Shown: positions 10,601 to 19,761, counted from the stretch's first letter. The stretch: 54,246 bases of DNA from Desertivirga arenae (GCF_017355785.1 NZ_JAFEWE010000022.1:1-54246); one strand, 5' to 3'. Program-made: numbers and translations. The notes: generated from the sequence alone by a model not told the origin.

Positions 10601-13600
10601 CAAACCGAATGCTCAAGGTGGCGATATGTATTTTAACCTCGGTAATATCTCTGAAGATATTTTGAAGGATGGCTACAAATCATTAGAGAACGGTTTGCCG
10701 CCGGATGGGGATCCAAGTAAAACCATAGAATCTGTTTGGGGACGTGCTGCAAAACTTCAGCCCGTTGTTCAGGCTTTCGATAATGATCCGGCTGCAAGAC
10801 AATTTCAGGATATCGGTTTAGACGGATTGTCTGATAACGACGAGCGGCAGAAGTTTGCAACTCAGTTAAATCAGATCCGTGGACAGATCGGTGCACAAGC
10901 GGCGGCAGAATTAGAAGCTGACCCTGCATCAGATAACTTCCAATATTACCGCGGAAGTAACCTGGACAATCAAAACGCGGGGATTTTGAAGCGTTATGAG
11001 CGTTATAATGGTTTGGAAGGAAACTCAAAAACAACAGAGCAATCACGTGCGGAGACTGGAATAGAAAATACGGCTTCAACACCATTGCCTGATGCCGAAG
11101 ATATTAACCGTGATAATACTTCTAACTCTGCCGATGCTTATTGGGAGTATAAGATCTCTATTCGTCCTCAGGATATGGTTGTGGGACAGAATAATATTAC
11201 TGATAAGGTAACGAATACAGTAACTCTCGCTAATGGAGAGAAAAAACAGGTCTCCTGGTATCAATTTAAAATTCCAATATCCAACGGGGTTCCAGTTGGA
11301 AATATAGAAGACTTCAAATCTATCCGTTTCATCAGAACTTACCTGACCAATTTTACCGATACTACCATCATGCGCTTGGCAAGAATGCAATTGCTTAGAG
11401 GAGAATGGAGAAGGTTTAATGCCGATGGTACGCGTGATAAAGTTATTGCAGATCCCGCCCTTATGACTAACGGTACTAATCCTCCAGCAGATAATTCAAG
11501 TATTGAAGTGGCCACTGTAAGTATTGAAGAGAATGGAAAGCGTACTCCGATCCCTTATGTAGTTCCTCCTGGAATCCAAAGAGAGCGTGATTATAGCAAC
11601 TTCCGTGGTCAGACTCAACAGAATGAGCAGGCACTTGCAGTAACGGTTAAAAACCTGAGAGATGGTTATGGAAGGGCAGCATTCAGAACTACCTACCAGG
11701 ATTTCCGCTCTTACCGTAAGCTGGAAATGTTTGTCCATGCAGAAGGTGATAATCTTCGTGATAATGATGTCAGTGCTATCCTTAGGATCGGAACAGATAA
11801 TCAGGATAATTACTACCAATACGAACTTCCTCTAAAGGCCAGTCCTTATGGATCAAGTGATCCTTATGCTATCTGGCCTGAAGCGAATAATCTAAGTATT
11901 GATCTGGCTAAATTCCAGCAAGCTAAAGCTGCCAGGAATAATGCTCAGGCTCCTCTTGACAGGCCTTTTACTTTTACAGACGGAAATGTGACCATCACTA
12001 TTAAAGGTCAGCCGGACTTAAGCAAAGTAAGAGTGTACATGCTCGGGGTGAAAAATCCTTTACGAAACGCTGCAAATACGAGCGGAGATGATGGGCTGGA
12101 AAAGACTGCTCAAGTTTGGTTTAATGAGCTACGCCTTACAGATTTTGATGAACGGGGAGGTTGGGCTGCTACTGCCCGTATGAATGCAAAGCTTGCTGAT
12201 TTCGGTGATGTAACCGTTTCCGGAAGCAAAAGCACCATTGGCTTTGGCTCTATAGATAAGCGTGTCAGCGAAAGAAACAGGAGTGATGATTCCTTCTTTG
12301 ATCTGTCCAGTAGTTTGGAGCTAGGGAAGTTCTTTCCTGAAAAAACGGGAATAAAGATTCCTCTATTTATTAACTGGTCAAGTCAGTTGAGTGTCCCTCA
12401 ATATGATCCACGTTCGCAGGATATCGAGTTAAAGAACTCTCTAATGGGACTTTCTTCTAACGAGAAAGATGCCGTACATAAAATAGTAGATAATTTTACC
12501 GGCAGAAGAAGTATCAACTTCACTAATGTCAGGAAAATCAAAACAAACCCTGATAGTAAAAGCCGTATCTGGGATATCGAAAACTTCAGTGGGACCTATG
12601 CTTTTACTGAGTACAATCATAGGGACTATATCAATGAGACATCCTTGCAGAAAACCTATAAGGCCGCTTTGGCTTATAATTTCTCTGGGCAACCGAAAAG
12701 TATTACTCCTTTTGCGAAGCTTATTAAATCAAAGAACCTCGACTTGTTGAAGGACTTCAATCTAAGCTTAATGCCTTCTACCCTTAACTTCAGGGTGGAT
12801 CTCGACCGTCTTTATTCCGAAAGTAAGCTAAGGGATATCGATACATCAATTATTGGTGTAAGAAGTAAGCCGGCTTACAACAAGAACTTCCAGATCACCA
12901 GATTGTACGGAATAGGATGGAACTTAACCCGTTCTCTGCAATTGGATTTCAATGCTACTAATTACGGTATTGTTGATGAGAGACTGGGAGCTAATAACAG
13001 GCAGAACCGCGATACTATCTGGACAAACTTAAAGCGTCTGGGCAGAACAACGAATTACAATCACGCACTCAATGTAAACTATACAGTTCCATTAAGTAAG
13101 ATCCCTGGTTTAAGATGGACAAACCTGGTAGCGAGGTATGGTACCAATTTTAATTGGGAGTCTGAACCTTTGGTAACTCTTAGAGATCCTTCCATTGATT
13201 TCGGAAACACCATTCAGAATTCAAGAACTATTCAGCTGAACCCGACTCTTAATTTTGTAACGCTTTATAATAAGCTGGCTTTTGTAAGAAATGCTACACG
13301 ACCAGAGGCAGGCGGTTTTAAAAAGGCATTCGTTACTGCTTTAACAAGCATTAAGAATGTAACCGGAGCTTATGCCCGCACAGAAGGAATCTTTATGCCA
13401 GGATACACGCCAACTACAAATATTCTAGGCTATAGCTTTAATGCAAATGCTCCCGGATGGGATTTCATATTCGGATCTCAACATGATATTCGTGGAAGAG
13501 CAGTAGCCAACGGCTGGCTTACAATGGATAGTTTGCAGAGCAGGCTTTATGTAAAGACAAGGAAGGAAGATTTGAATTTCCGTGGATCTTTAGAACCAAT

Positions 13601-14675
13601 AAAGGATTTGAGAATAGAGCTCACTGCTTTAAAAAGTCAGAGCTTCAATTATTCATCTACGTTCAAGTATGATACAGTAAGAGCAGTTTTTGATAATCAA
13701 AATCCGATAACAACCGGTGATTACAGCATTTCTTTCTTCTCTTTAAAAACAGCCTTCTCGGGGGATAACAAGGATAATACCTCCCGTCTTTTCCGTCAGT
13801 TTGAGGCTAATAGAAGAGTGATCTCTCAACGTTTAGGTGCAAGGAATCCAAATTCTACCGGGTCTGATGCTAATGGTTATGCTCAAGGCTATGGTGCAAA
13901 CTCCCAGGATGTAGTAGTATCGGCATTTGTAGCGGCATATACTGGTAAGGATGCGGGTAAAGTAAGTTTAAGAAGCTTCCCTAAAATTCCAATTCCAAAC
14001 TGGCGTATTACGTATAATGGCTTGACCAAGCTGGAGCTGTTCAATAGGATATTCTCTTCCTTCGATATTAATCATACCTATCGTTCTACTTACAGCGTGA
14101 ATAGCTTTAGTTCATTAGCCCGCTATGGTGAAAACTCAGGTTTCTCCAGCGTATTCGATGCCAATCAAAATTTCTTGCCTCGCTACCAGTTCTCTCAGGT
14201 ACTGCTTGCCGAGCAGTTCGTGCCACTTTTGGGTATTGACTTCAGGCTAAAGAACAACATGAGCATGAACTTTGAGTATAGAAAGTCGAGGGCTTTAAGT
14301 CTTAGTTTAGCTAACAGTCAGCTTGCTCAGCAAAGGGATAACGGTATCATATTCGGTTTTGGTTATAGAACGGCCAATCTGAGATTGCCATTCGGGCTAT
14401 TTGGTGGAAGAAAGCTGAATAATGATATCAACTTTAAAATGGACTTCGGATTGAACGATCGCAAGACAACGATCTTCAGAGCAGATGTAGAGAATGCAGA
14501 AGTATCATCAGGAGCCAAGACCATAGGCTATAAGCCTTCCATAGATTATGTGCTGAACCAGAAGTTTAACCTGAGGATCTATTACGATGGTACGATCACC
14601 AAGCCGTATACTTCTCAGACTTATAATACTTCGTTCACAAACTTTGGAGTTAGTTTAAGATTCATCCTGCAATAA
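7626..14675 (+). CDS. sprA: SprA, giant outer-membrane translocon of the type 9 secretion system
   Basis: SprA forms the very large beta-barrel through which T9SS cargo and gliding adhesins cross the outer membrane in Bacteroidota. The 2349-residue length and sequence fit (family about 2300-2500). A signal peptide is clear, with cleavage likely after VFA at residue 26. Long stretches are beta-rich, with repeated barrel-type alternation to the C-terminus, which ends in SFTNFGVSLRFILQ, typical of outer-membrane barrels. The only suitable start is a TTG at 7626, which places the signal peptide at the N-terminus. It lies between ruvA and gcvH. The large intact frame suggests a functional T9SS, although no other T9SS core genes are in this window. 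Confidence 0.95.
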   Translation: MKRSSTFSFLITSFLLFFSAATGVFAQNTSPTDSLKLRYPFSDSKLMELNPKPGFYLPNPSNIQRTVEFDAVNKRYIIREKIGERTYRPPQYLTIEEYQRYENEQIKLNYWKQLSEAPIKEAREPGFVPSVKINSRSFERIFGGNSIDIRPQGTAELTLAGRLNKTANPLFNERQRRQGNFDFDQRIQMNVLGQIGTKLKINTNYNTEAQFDFENQMKLDYTGKPDEIVQKIEAGNVNLPLASTLISGSQSLFGLKTQLQFGKLNVTSIFSQQKSQQKEITINNGSQQNEFRITGDNYEANKHYFLAHYFRDQYNNALKNLPLITSNVNITRIEVWVTNRNNSTTDSRDIVGLIDLGENRRISNPNQVQGGPSFVTLPAAGPLSDPDFGRKQSNNLLTQLSQDPANRLTNSNSIGTFFQGNGANDNFSKLSYARKLTEREFTLNPRLGYISLNTALNADEVLAVAFRYNYNGEEYQVGEFSTDVAVNNETPNALFVKLLKGETLKTSLPTWDLMMKNVYSLGAYQISRTAFNLNVFRLDERGVESPLVSEGSRTAGMRWLQLTNLDTLNQAGSRGSDGYFDFIEGITIDPINGRLTFPLKEPFGEDLEPKFAETDLREKYVFKELYDLTKADAQQLFTNKNRYIIKGTFQSEVSSEFQLNAINIPQGSVQVYAGTLPLQEGNDFTVDYNSGRVKVLNQALLNSGQTIRIKMENAELFGLQQRSLFGTRFDYRVNHKLNLGGTVMNLTEKPLTPKINIGEESISNTIWGMDANYSSDSRWLTRLVDKLPFISTKETSSITFSGEFANMIPGHPNALNIAGSKNGASYLDDFEGSRSIIDLKSAIAWQISGTPARFPESQLSNNLDYGKNRARLAFYNIDPIFFNTSNTLTPSNIRGNRNERSNHYVREVLEQEVFPFKQSTTGQPLMLPTLDLAYYPTLRGPYNFTTTGLNPNGTLSRPQDRWGGIFRRIETNDFEALNVEFIELWMMDPFIYKPNAQGGDMYFNLGNISEDILKDGYKSLENGLPPDGDPSKTIESVWGRAAKLQPVVQAFDNDPAARQFQDIGLDGLSDNDERQKFATQLNQIRGQIGAQAAAELEADPASDNFQYYRGSNLDNQNAGILKRYERYNGLEGNSKTTEQSRAETGIENTASTPLPDAEDINRDNTSNSADAYWEYKISIRPQDMVVGQNNITDKVTNTVTLANGEKKQVSWYQFKIPISNGVPVGNIEDFKSIRFIRTYLTNFTDTTIMRLARMQLLRGEWRRFNADGTRDKVIADPALMTNGTNPPADNSSIEVATVSIEENGKRTPIPYVVPPGIQRERDYSNFRGQTQQNEQALAVTVKNLRDGYGRAAFRTTYQDFRSYRKLEMFVHAEGDNLRDNDVSAILRIGTDNQDNYYQYELPLKASPYGSSDPYAIWPEANNLSIDLAKFQQAKAARNNAQAPLDRPFTFTDGNVTITIKGQPDLSKVRVYMLGVKNPLRNAANTSGDDGLEKTAQVWFNELRLTDFDERGGWAATARMNAKLADFGDVTVSGSKSTIGFGSIDKRVSERNRSDDSFFDLSSSLELGKFFPEKTGIKIPLFINWSSQLSVPQYDPRSQDIELKNSLMGLSSNEKDAVHKIVDNFTGRRSINFTNVRKIKTNPDSKSRIWDIENFSGTYAFTEYNHRDYINETSLQKTYKAALAYNFSGQPKSITPFAKLIKSKNLDLLKDFNLSLMPSTLNFRVDLDRLYSESKLRDIDTSIIGVRSKPAYNKNFQITRLYGIGWNLTRSLQLDFNATNYGIVDERLGANNRQNRDTIWTNLKRLGRTTNYNHALNVNYTVPLSKIPGLRWTNLVARYGTNFNWESEPLVTLRDPSIDFGNTIQNSRTIQLNPTLNFVTLYNKLAFVRNATRPEAGGFKKAFVTALTSIKNVTGAYARTEGIFMPGYTPTTNILGYSFNANAPGWDFIFGSQHDIRGRAVANGWLTMDSLQSRLYVKTRKEDLNFRGSLEPIKDLRIELTALKSQSFNYSSTFKYDTVRAVFDNQNPITTGDYSISFFSLKTAFSGDNKDNTSRLFRQFEANRRVISQRLGARNPNSTGSDANGYAQGYGANSQDVVVSAFVAAYTGKDAGKVSLRSFPKIPIPNWRITYNGLTKLELFNRIFSSFDINHTYRSTYSVNSFSSLARYGENSGFSSVFDANQNFLPRYQFSQVLLAEQFVPLLGIDFRLKNNMSMNFEYRKSRALSLSLANSQLAQQRDNGIIFGFGYRTANLRLPFGLFGGRKLNNDINFKMDFGLNDRKTTIFRADVENAEVSSGAKTIGYKPSIDYVLNQKFNLRIYYDGTITKPYTSQTYNTSFTNFGVSLRFILQ

Positions 14676-14722
14676 AGGGCGTAATTTGATTATTTCTTTA
14701 TTTTTACCCAAAATTTAAGAAT

Positions 14723-15100
14723 ATGAATTTTCCTGCAGAATTAAAGTATACAAAAGATCACGAATGGATCAAGGTTGATGGAAACGAAGCCTACGTAGGT
14801 ATTACAGATTTCGCTCAACGCGAGTTGGGTGATATCGTTTACATCGACATCAATACAGTTGGAGAAGAAGTAAGTCAGAACGAAGTATTTGGTACTGTAG
14901 AGGCTGTAAAAACCGTTTCTGACCTGTTCATGCCTTTAACAGGAAAAGTTCTTGAGATCAATGCCCAATTAGATAGTGCGCCGGAATTAGTCAATCAAGA
15001 TCCTTATGGGGATGGATGGATCATTAAAGTAGATATTAGCGGAGCTGATACTGCGGGACTACTATCTGCCGATGAATATAAAACGCTAATAGGCCAGTAA
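14723..15100 (+). CDS. gcvH: Glycine cleavage system H protein
   Basis: GcvH carries the lipoyl arm that shuttles the aminomethyl group between the P, T and L proteins of glycine cleavage. The 125-residue protein shows [21 protein letters not shown] at the N-terminus and the lipoylation site in [11 protein letters not shown] (Lys63). Its TAA stop overlaps the ATG of the next gene by one base, suggesting translational coupling with the VanZ-like gene. Confidence 0.96.
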   Translation: MNFPAELKYTKDHEWIKVDGNEAYVGITDFAQRELGDIVYIDINTVGEEVSQNEVFGTVEAVKTVSDLFMPLTGKVLEINAQLDSAPELVNQDPYGDGWIIKVDISGADTAGLLSADEYKTLIGQ

Positions 15101-15492
15101 TGGTAAATACATTAAAGCACCAGTATCTGGCCATTATATGGTCGATAGTGGTGCTCATCCTATGCGACATGCCAATGGATGCAGCTGGAGGAGTACCAGC
15201 CTTCGAAGGCATGGATAAGCTTGTGCATACCATCTTTTTCTTTGTGCTAACAGTATTACTGTTCTATGGCAAAATCAGGCAACAAAGAAGCTACTACTTC
15301 CGTATCACCACCATTTTTAAGATCTTTTTCCTTACAGCAGCTTTAGGGGCAGGTATAGAAATTCTTCAATGGAAGGTATTTACCTATCGCTCCGCAGAAT
15401 GGTGGGACCTTCTCTGTGATATGGCTGGCGTAGGAATGGGAATATTTAGTTATATATTTTTACATAGGAACGGACATGAAAAGTTTATTTAG
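15100..15492 (+). CDS. VanZ-like small membrane protein
   Basis: The 130-residue protein has about four transmembrane segments (for example YLAIIWSIVVLILCDMP and LVHTIFFFVLTVLLFYG). It carries the VanZ-like MDKLVHTIFFF motif and a GAGIEILQWKVFTYRSAEWWDLLCDMAG-type segment, in which the acidic and His residues typical of the family are seen. VanZ-like proteins are widespread and mostly of unknown function. The gene starts on the last base of the gcvH stop and overlaps the small lipoprotein gene that follows, so gcvH, this gene and the lipoprotein gene likely form an operon. Confidence 0.8.
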   Translation: MVNTLKHQYLAIIWSIVVLILCDMPMDAAGGVPAFEGMDKLVHTIFFFVLTVLLFYGKIRQQRSYYFRITTIFKIFFLTAALGAGIEILQWKVFTYRSAEWWDLLCDMAGVGMGIFSYIFLHRNGHEKFI

Positions 15493-15598
15493 GGTTGGAT
15501 TAGTAGCGGTGGTTTTATTTTCAGCAAGCTCTTGTTCTATATTTAAGAAAGATTGCAACTGCCCCCATTTCAAGCAACAGGCAGCAGTTAGGAGGTAA
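15476..15598 (+). CDS. Small lipoprotein, 40 residues
   Basis: An ATG at 15476, within the end of the VanZ-like gene, opens a 40-residue frame ending at a TAA at 15596-15598. It encodes MKSLFRVGLVAVVLFSASSC, a textbook lipoprotein signal peptide with the lipobox SASSC (Cys20). A short mature tail follows with CNC and basic residues (SIFKKDCNCPHFKQQ...). Tiny lipoproteins of this kind are common in Bacteroidota and usually uncharacterised. The 17-nt overlap with the preceding gene, same strand and well-formed signal support a real gene. No function is proposed. Confidence 0.7.
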   Translation: MKSLFRVGLVAVVLFSASSCSIFKKDCNCPHFKQQAAVRR

Positions 15599-15631
15599 AT
15601 TCCCCTCTTTCTCCCCTTTTTAACAATCTTA

Positions 15632-15662
15632 TTTGGATTTATTTCAAATAAGCTTAACTTTG
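15632..15662 (+). promoter_or_regulatory. Bacteroidota promoter of feoAB
   Basis: TTTG at 15632-15635 is followed after 19 bp by TAACTTTG at 15655-15662, a full match to the -7 consensus TAnnTTTG. The feoA ATG is 21 nt downstream. No clear Fur box was recognised by eye. Confidence 0.65.
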
Positions 15663-15682
15663 TTTCGGTTTAGAAATTAACA

Positions 15683-15898
15683 ATGAAGCTTTCTCAATTA
15701 GAAGCCGGACAATCTGGTATTATTAAAGAGTTTACAGATCTTGAAATGTCAGTTAAGTTAATGGAAATGGGATGCCTTCCCGGCGAACCTATCGTAGTTG
15801 AAAGGTTTGCACCTCTTGGTGATCCAATGGCCATCCGCGTTTCCGGTTATCAATTGAGTCTTCGTAAAAATGAAGCTTCAACTATAATATTGCACTAG
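15683..15898 (+). CDS. feoA: Ferrous iron transport protein A (FeoA, SH3-like)
   Basis: The 71-residue cytosolic protein is the small SH3-like partner of the FeoB Fe(II) transporter. Signature parts are LEAGQSGIIKEFTD, the KLMEMGCLPGEPIVVE segment, and GDPMAIRVSGYQLSLRKNEA near the C-terminus, all normal for FeoA. It lies 13 nt upstream of feoB and has its own recognisable promoter. Confidence 0.93.
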   Translation: MKLSQLEAGQSGIIKEFTDLEMSVKLMEMGCLPGEPIVVERFAPLGDPMAIRVSGYQLSLRKNEASTIILH

Positions 15899-15911
15899 AG
15901 AAAAACGGTAA

Positions 15912-18026
15912 GTGAGTGGTGATCTGAAAGTTGCACTGGTTGGAAACCCAAATACAGGAAAATCTACACTTTTTAATCTTTTAACAGGCTTAAACCAGAA
16001 AGTTGGAAACTTTCCTGGTGTTACTGTTGATAAGAAAACAGGCTTTTGTAAGCTTCCCGACGGCAGAAATGCAGAGATCATAGATCTTCCGGGCACCTAC
16101 AGCTTATACCCTAAAAGCAAAGACGAAACAATTGTATTCGAAGTATTAGCTGATACAAATAGTCCTTCACATCCCGACTTAATTGTAATAGTTGCTGATG
16201 CATCTAATCTAAAGCGTAATTTGCTGCTTTATACCCAGGTTGCAGATCTTAAAATCCCGGTTGTTATTGCGCTGAATATGATGGATCTGGCAAGGAAAGC
16301 CGGAACCGAGATCAATTTGGATGAGCTTTCCGCAAGGCTAGGGGTCCAGATAGTAAGTATTTGCGCCCGGAAAGGAGAGAATGTCGATGCTTTGAAGGAA
16401 GCAATTGCTTACGCTCCTGCAACTCCTTTACAGGCCGATACAATAGAAGTCGAAGTTCTAGCGCCTGGATTGATCAGCAAAATACAGGAAGAAATCCTTG
16501 TTGACAAGCCATACACGGCATTACAATACGCTCATCAGCATGAGAACTTAAGTTTCCTTAGTCCCACCCAAAGCGATAGGATAGAGGAGATAGAAAAAGA
16601 GTTTTCGTTCCATTCCTCTAAGGCCCAGGCAGCAGAAACTATTGCCCGTTATAATTTCATTAATGATATACTTTTCGATACCGTTAAGTTTAAAGCTGAG
16701 GCCGAGAACGAAAGTATAAGTAACCGTATTGATAAAGTTCTTACGCACAAAATTGGCGGATTCGTCATCTTCTTCGGTATACTGTTTCTTATATTCCAGG
16801 CCATATTTGCCTGGTCAGAGTATCCAATGACGCTGATTGAAAACCTGTTTTTATGGCTAACAGATAGCGCACATAAGGTACTTCCTGAGGGAGCCCTTAC
16901 TAATTTACTAGTAGATGGAGTTCTGGCAGGATTGAGTGGAGTACTTGTATTTATCCCTCAGATAGCTATTCTCTTTGCCTTTATCTCTATTCTTGAAGAC
17001 ACAGGTTATATGGCCAGGGTGACGTTCATGATGGATAAGATCATGCGTAAAGTAGGCTTAAATGGTAAATCAGTAGTGCCATTAATTGGAGGTTTGGCAT
17101 GTGCTGTTCCTTCTGTAATGAGCGCCCGCACTATCGAGAACTGGAAGGACCGGATCATTACGATCATGGTTACTCCACTGGTAAGTTGTTCTGCCCGTTT
17201 ACCCATTTATACCCTCTTAATATCACTGGTTGTTCCCGATGGTAAAGTACTTGGTATTTTTAGTCTCCAGGGATTAGCATTAATGAGTATGTATGTGCTG
17301 AGCATGGTTTCGGCAGTATTTGTGGCTTGGGTGATGAAATTTCTTATCCGCTCTAAGGAGAAAGGTTACTTCATTATGGAGCTTCCGGTATACCGTATGC
17401 CCAGATGGAGCAACGTGGGACTAACCATCTATGAGAAAGTAAAGGCTTTCGTCTTTGAAGCCGGAAAGGTGATCGTAGCTATTTCCATTGTATTATGGGT
17501 GTTGGCTTCTTACGGTCCTCCTGCAAGACAGAAGGCAATAGAGCAAAAGTATTCCTCTCAGGAAATGCTGAAGTCGTATTCTGCAGAAGAGCTGGAGGCG
17601 ATGAAGTCATCAGAAAAGCTCGAGAACTCTTATGCAGGGGTAGTAGGGCAAGCAATAGAGCCTGCTATAAAGCCATTGGGATTTGATTGGAAAATTGGTA
17701 TAGCATTGATCACATCCTTTGCAGCACGCGAAGTATTTGTAGGTACAATGGCCACTATTTATAGTGTAAGCAATAACGATGCGACAGAAGACTCCGTAAG
17801 GGATAAGATGAGGGATGCAAAAAATCCTGAAACAGGTGAGCCGGTATTCACCTTTGCCGTAGGATTATCACTGATGGTATTCTATGCGTATGCCATGCAG
17901 TGTATGAGTACTTTGGCTATTGTATACCGCGAAACAAAAAGTTGGAAATGGCCTGCTATACAATTAGGCTATATGACAGCTTTAGCTTATTTTGCAAGCT
18001 TATTAGTGTATAATTTGCTGAAGTAA
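15912..18026 (+). CDS. feoB: Ferrous iron transporter FeoB
   Basis: FeoB is the inner-membrane Fe(II) transporter with a cytosolic G domain. The 704-residue protein shows G1 GNPNTGKST (residues 11-19), the G3 region DLPGTYSL (58-65) and G4 NMMD, followed by a helical spacer and a membrane part with about eight to ten segments. The conserved Nucleoside-recognition Gate-type motif GGLACAVPSVMSAR and the SCSARLPIY segment carry the Cys residues typical of the pore. The start is a GTG at 15912, 13 nt after feoA. No feoC was found. Confidence 0.95.
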   Translation: MSGDLKVALVGNPNTGKSTLFNLLTGLNQKVGNFPGVTVDKKTGFCKLPDGRNAEIIDLPGTYSLYPKSKDETIVFEVLADTNSPSHPDLIVIVADASNLKRNLLLYTQVADLKIPVVIALNMMDLARKAGTEINLDELSARLGVQIVSICARKGENVDALKEAIAYAPATPLQADTIEVEVLAPGLISKIQEEILVDKPYTALQYAHQHENLSFLSPTQSDRIEEIEKEFSFHSSKAQAAETIARYNFINDILFDTVKFKAEAENESISNRIDKVLTHKIGGFVIFFGILFLIFQAIFAWSEYPMTLIENLFLWLTDSAHKVLPEGALTNLLVDGVLAGLSGVLVFIPQIAILFAFISILEDTGYMARVTFMMDKIMRKVGLNGKSVVPLIGGLACAVPSVMSARTIENWKDRIITIMVTPLVSCSARLPIYTLLISLVVPDGKVLGIFSLQGLALMSMYVLSMVSAVFVAWVMKFLIRSKEKGYFIMELPVYRMPRWSNVGLTIYEKVKAFVFEAGKVIVAISIVLWVLASYGPPARQKAIEQKYSSQEMLKSYSAEELEAMKSSEKLENSYAGVVGQAIEPAIKPLGFDWKIGIALITSFAAREVFVGTMATIYSVSNNDATEDSVRDKMRDAKNPETGEPVFTFAVGLSLMVFYAYAMQCMSTLAIVYRETKSWKWPAIQLGYMTALAYFASLLVYNLLK

Positions 18027-18034
18027 GTATAGTT

Positions 18035-18640
18035 GTGGATAAAGTAAAGGTGCTTTCAAAATACCTCCCTCCGGAAGCAGCTCCTCTGGTTGCTAAATGG
18101 ATCGATTATTTCAAATGTGAATTCAAGATTTCGAGGAATAGAAATACCAAGTTCGGAGATTACCGTTCCCCTTTTGGAGGGCAAAATCATCGTATTTCTG
18201 TTAACTATGATTTAAATCCTTATGCCTTCCTGGTAACCACGGTACACGAATTTGCTCACCTTCTAACCTGGAACGAGCATAAGGGTCGTGTAAAGCCGCA
18301 CGGAACAGAGTGGAAGCATAACTTCAAGCGCATGATGCAACCCTTTTTCGATCTCCAGGTTTTTCCCGCTGATCTTAAGAAGGCTATAGCTAGTTATTTA
18401 GAAAACCCTGCAGCTTCCAGTTGCAGTGATCTTAACTTATTCCGTGCCTTAAAGCAATACGACCAGAAACAAACGATTTTAATCGAGGCTCTACCAGTTA
18501 AATCTGTTTTCCAAATAAAAGGCGGACGTCAGTTTACCAAAGGAGAGCAGGTAAGGAAACGCTTTAAGTGCGTAGAAAACGGAACGGGAAGAGTTTATTT
18601 ATTTAGTCCGTTAGCAGAGGTGTTTCCAATTGGAGATTAG
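18035..18640 (+). CDS. SprT-like zinc metallopeptidase domain protein
   Basis: The 201-residue protein has a SprT-like domain with the zinc motif HEFAH (residues 71-75) and a third ligand candidate His89 in KPHGTEWK. SprT-like proteins are putative metalloproteases; the eukaryotic relative SPRTN degrades DNA-protein crosslinks, but bacterial roles are unclear. The start is a GTG at 18035, 8 nt after feoB, so it may be co-transcribed. Its stop overlaps the stop of the convergent glycosyltransferase gene. Confidence 0.82.
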   Translation: MDKVKVLSKYLPPEAAPLVAKWIDYFKCEFKISRNRNTKFGDYRSPFGGQNHRISVNYDLNPYAFLVTTVHEFAHLLTWNEHKGRVKPHGTEWKHNFKRMMQPFFDLQVFPADLKKAIASYLENPAASSCSDLNLFRALKQYDQKQTILIEALPVKSVFQIKGGRQFTKGEQVRKRFKCVENGTGRVYLFSPLAEVFPIGD

Positions 18641-19740
18641 GCTTCCAACTCCCTTCCAAACTTCTTCCTAAACACCTCTTTATAAAACCCAACAGTTTCT
18701 TCAAAATTCTTGTTAATGGAATATTCACCTGCCTTTTTCAATCCTTTTTGTATCATAGCTTCTCTAACAGGTTTGGAATCCAGACTTAAAATTGCTTCAA
18801 TATAAGACAGGTGATTAGAATCCCTATCTACAATTAAAGCAGCATCCCCCGCAACTTCTTTCAACGCCTCATTCCCAGCACATACAACCGGGCACCCTGC
18901 CTTCATCGCTTCAATAACTGGCATTCCAAATCCCTCATAAAGGCTCGGGTATAGCAGGCAATAAGCCAGGTTATAAAACTCGTTTAACTGATCTACCGAA
19001 ACTAGATCATTATGCTTCCACCTGGCCCTACCTACTCTATTAAGGATATTTTTTTCTGAATCGGAAAGCGGTCCGCCTCCAATCAACAGTAATTCAAAGT
19101 CCCTCAGTTTCTCAATAACTTTAATGCATACCTCGAAGTTTTTATAGTGAGCTCTTCCGCCAACAAATAGAATTGTCTTGCTTCCTGGAAAATCCCCAAT
19201 CTGTTTCAAAGGGTAGAACTGGTTAGAAAAACCATGATAGATCGTCTTAATTTTCTTTGGATTTGTCTTAGGATAAATATGAAGCAGAGCCTTCCGTGTT
19301 GTTTCAGAAACACAAATAATACCATCTGCCTGTCTAATTGCCGACTGTTGCAGAAATCTTTTAAATCTCGCTCTCCAGCCTGTAACCATCCCTAATTCTG
19401 CCGCTAAATCGTGGATGGTAATGATATTACAAATATTCCTCCGCAGGCTATAACGTAAATAACTGGAGTGGAACAAGCTGTAGGCTGGCAGTCTGACAAG
19501 TAAAGGGAGTAGGCGAGCTAAGGTTAAGGGAAGGTTACTATCAGGAATACACTTACCTTTCCAGGTATCTTCCAGAGATAAAATTGACTTGGAATCCTCC
19601 CTTCGAATCAATGATACATTTTCAAGACGACTCTGCTGCCACTTTCGAAGAAAAGCTTCCCAACAAACAGAGATTCCCCCAATGCGTTGAAGGGAAAAAA
19701 TAATATCATCTAGAAATATTTGCGGTACTTGCTTTTTCAA
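18637..19740 (-). CDS. Glycosyltransferase family 4 (GT-B fold)
   Basis: The 367-residue protein has a GT4 layout. The acceptor-binding N-terminal half contains ITIHDLAAELG and DGIICVSETTRKALLHIYP. The donor-binding C-terminal half contains ILFVGGRAHYKNFEV, LLYPSLYEGFGMPVIEAMKAG with the conserved E-x7-E, and AGDAALIV. It should transfer a sugar from a nucleotide donor during polysaccharide assembly on the cytoplasmic side. It is last in a minus-strand operon of four genes (aminotransferase, oxidoreductase, GT, GT) and overlaps the SprT-like gene by 4 nt at the stop codons, with no visible terminator between. Confidence 0.88.
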   Translation of the reverse strand: MKKQVPQIFLDDIIFSLQRIGGISVCWEAFLRKWQQSRLENVSLIRREDSKSILSLEDTWKGKCIPDSNLPLTLARLLPLLVRLPAYSLFHSSYLRYSLRRNICNIITIHDLAAELGMVTGWRARFKRFLQQSAIRQADGIICVSETTRKALLHIYPKTNPKKIKTIYHGFSNQFYPLKQIGDFPGSKTILFVGGRAHYKNFEVCIKVIEKLRDFELLLIGGGPLSDSEKNILNRVGRARWKHNDLVSVDQLNEFYNLAYCLLYPSLYEGFGMPVIEAMKAGCPVVCAGNEALKEVAGDAALIVDRDSNHLSYIEAILSLDSKPVREAMIQKGLKKAGEYSINKNFEETVGFYKEVFRKKFGRELEA

Positions 19741-19761
19741 TGTGCTAGTTCCAAATCTATA

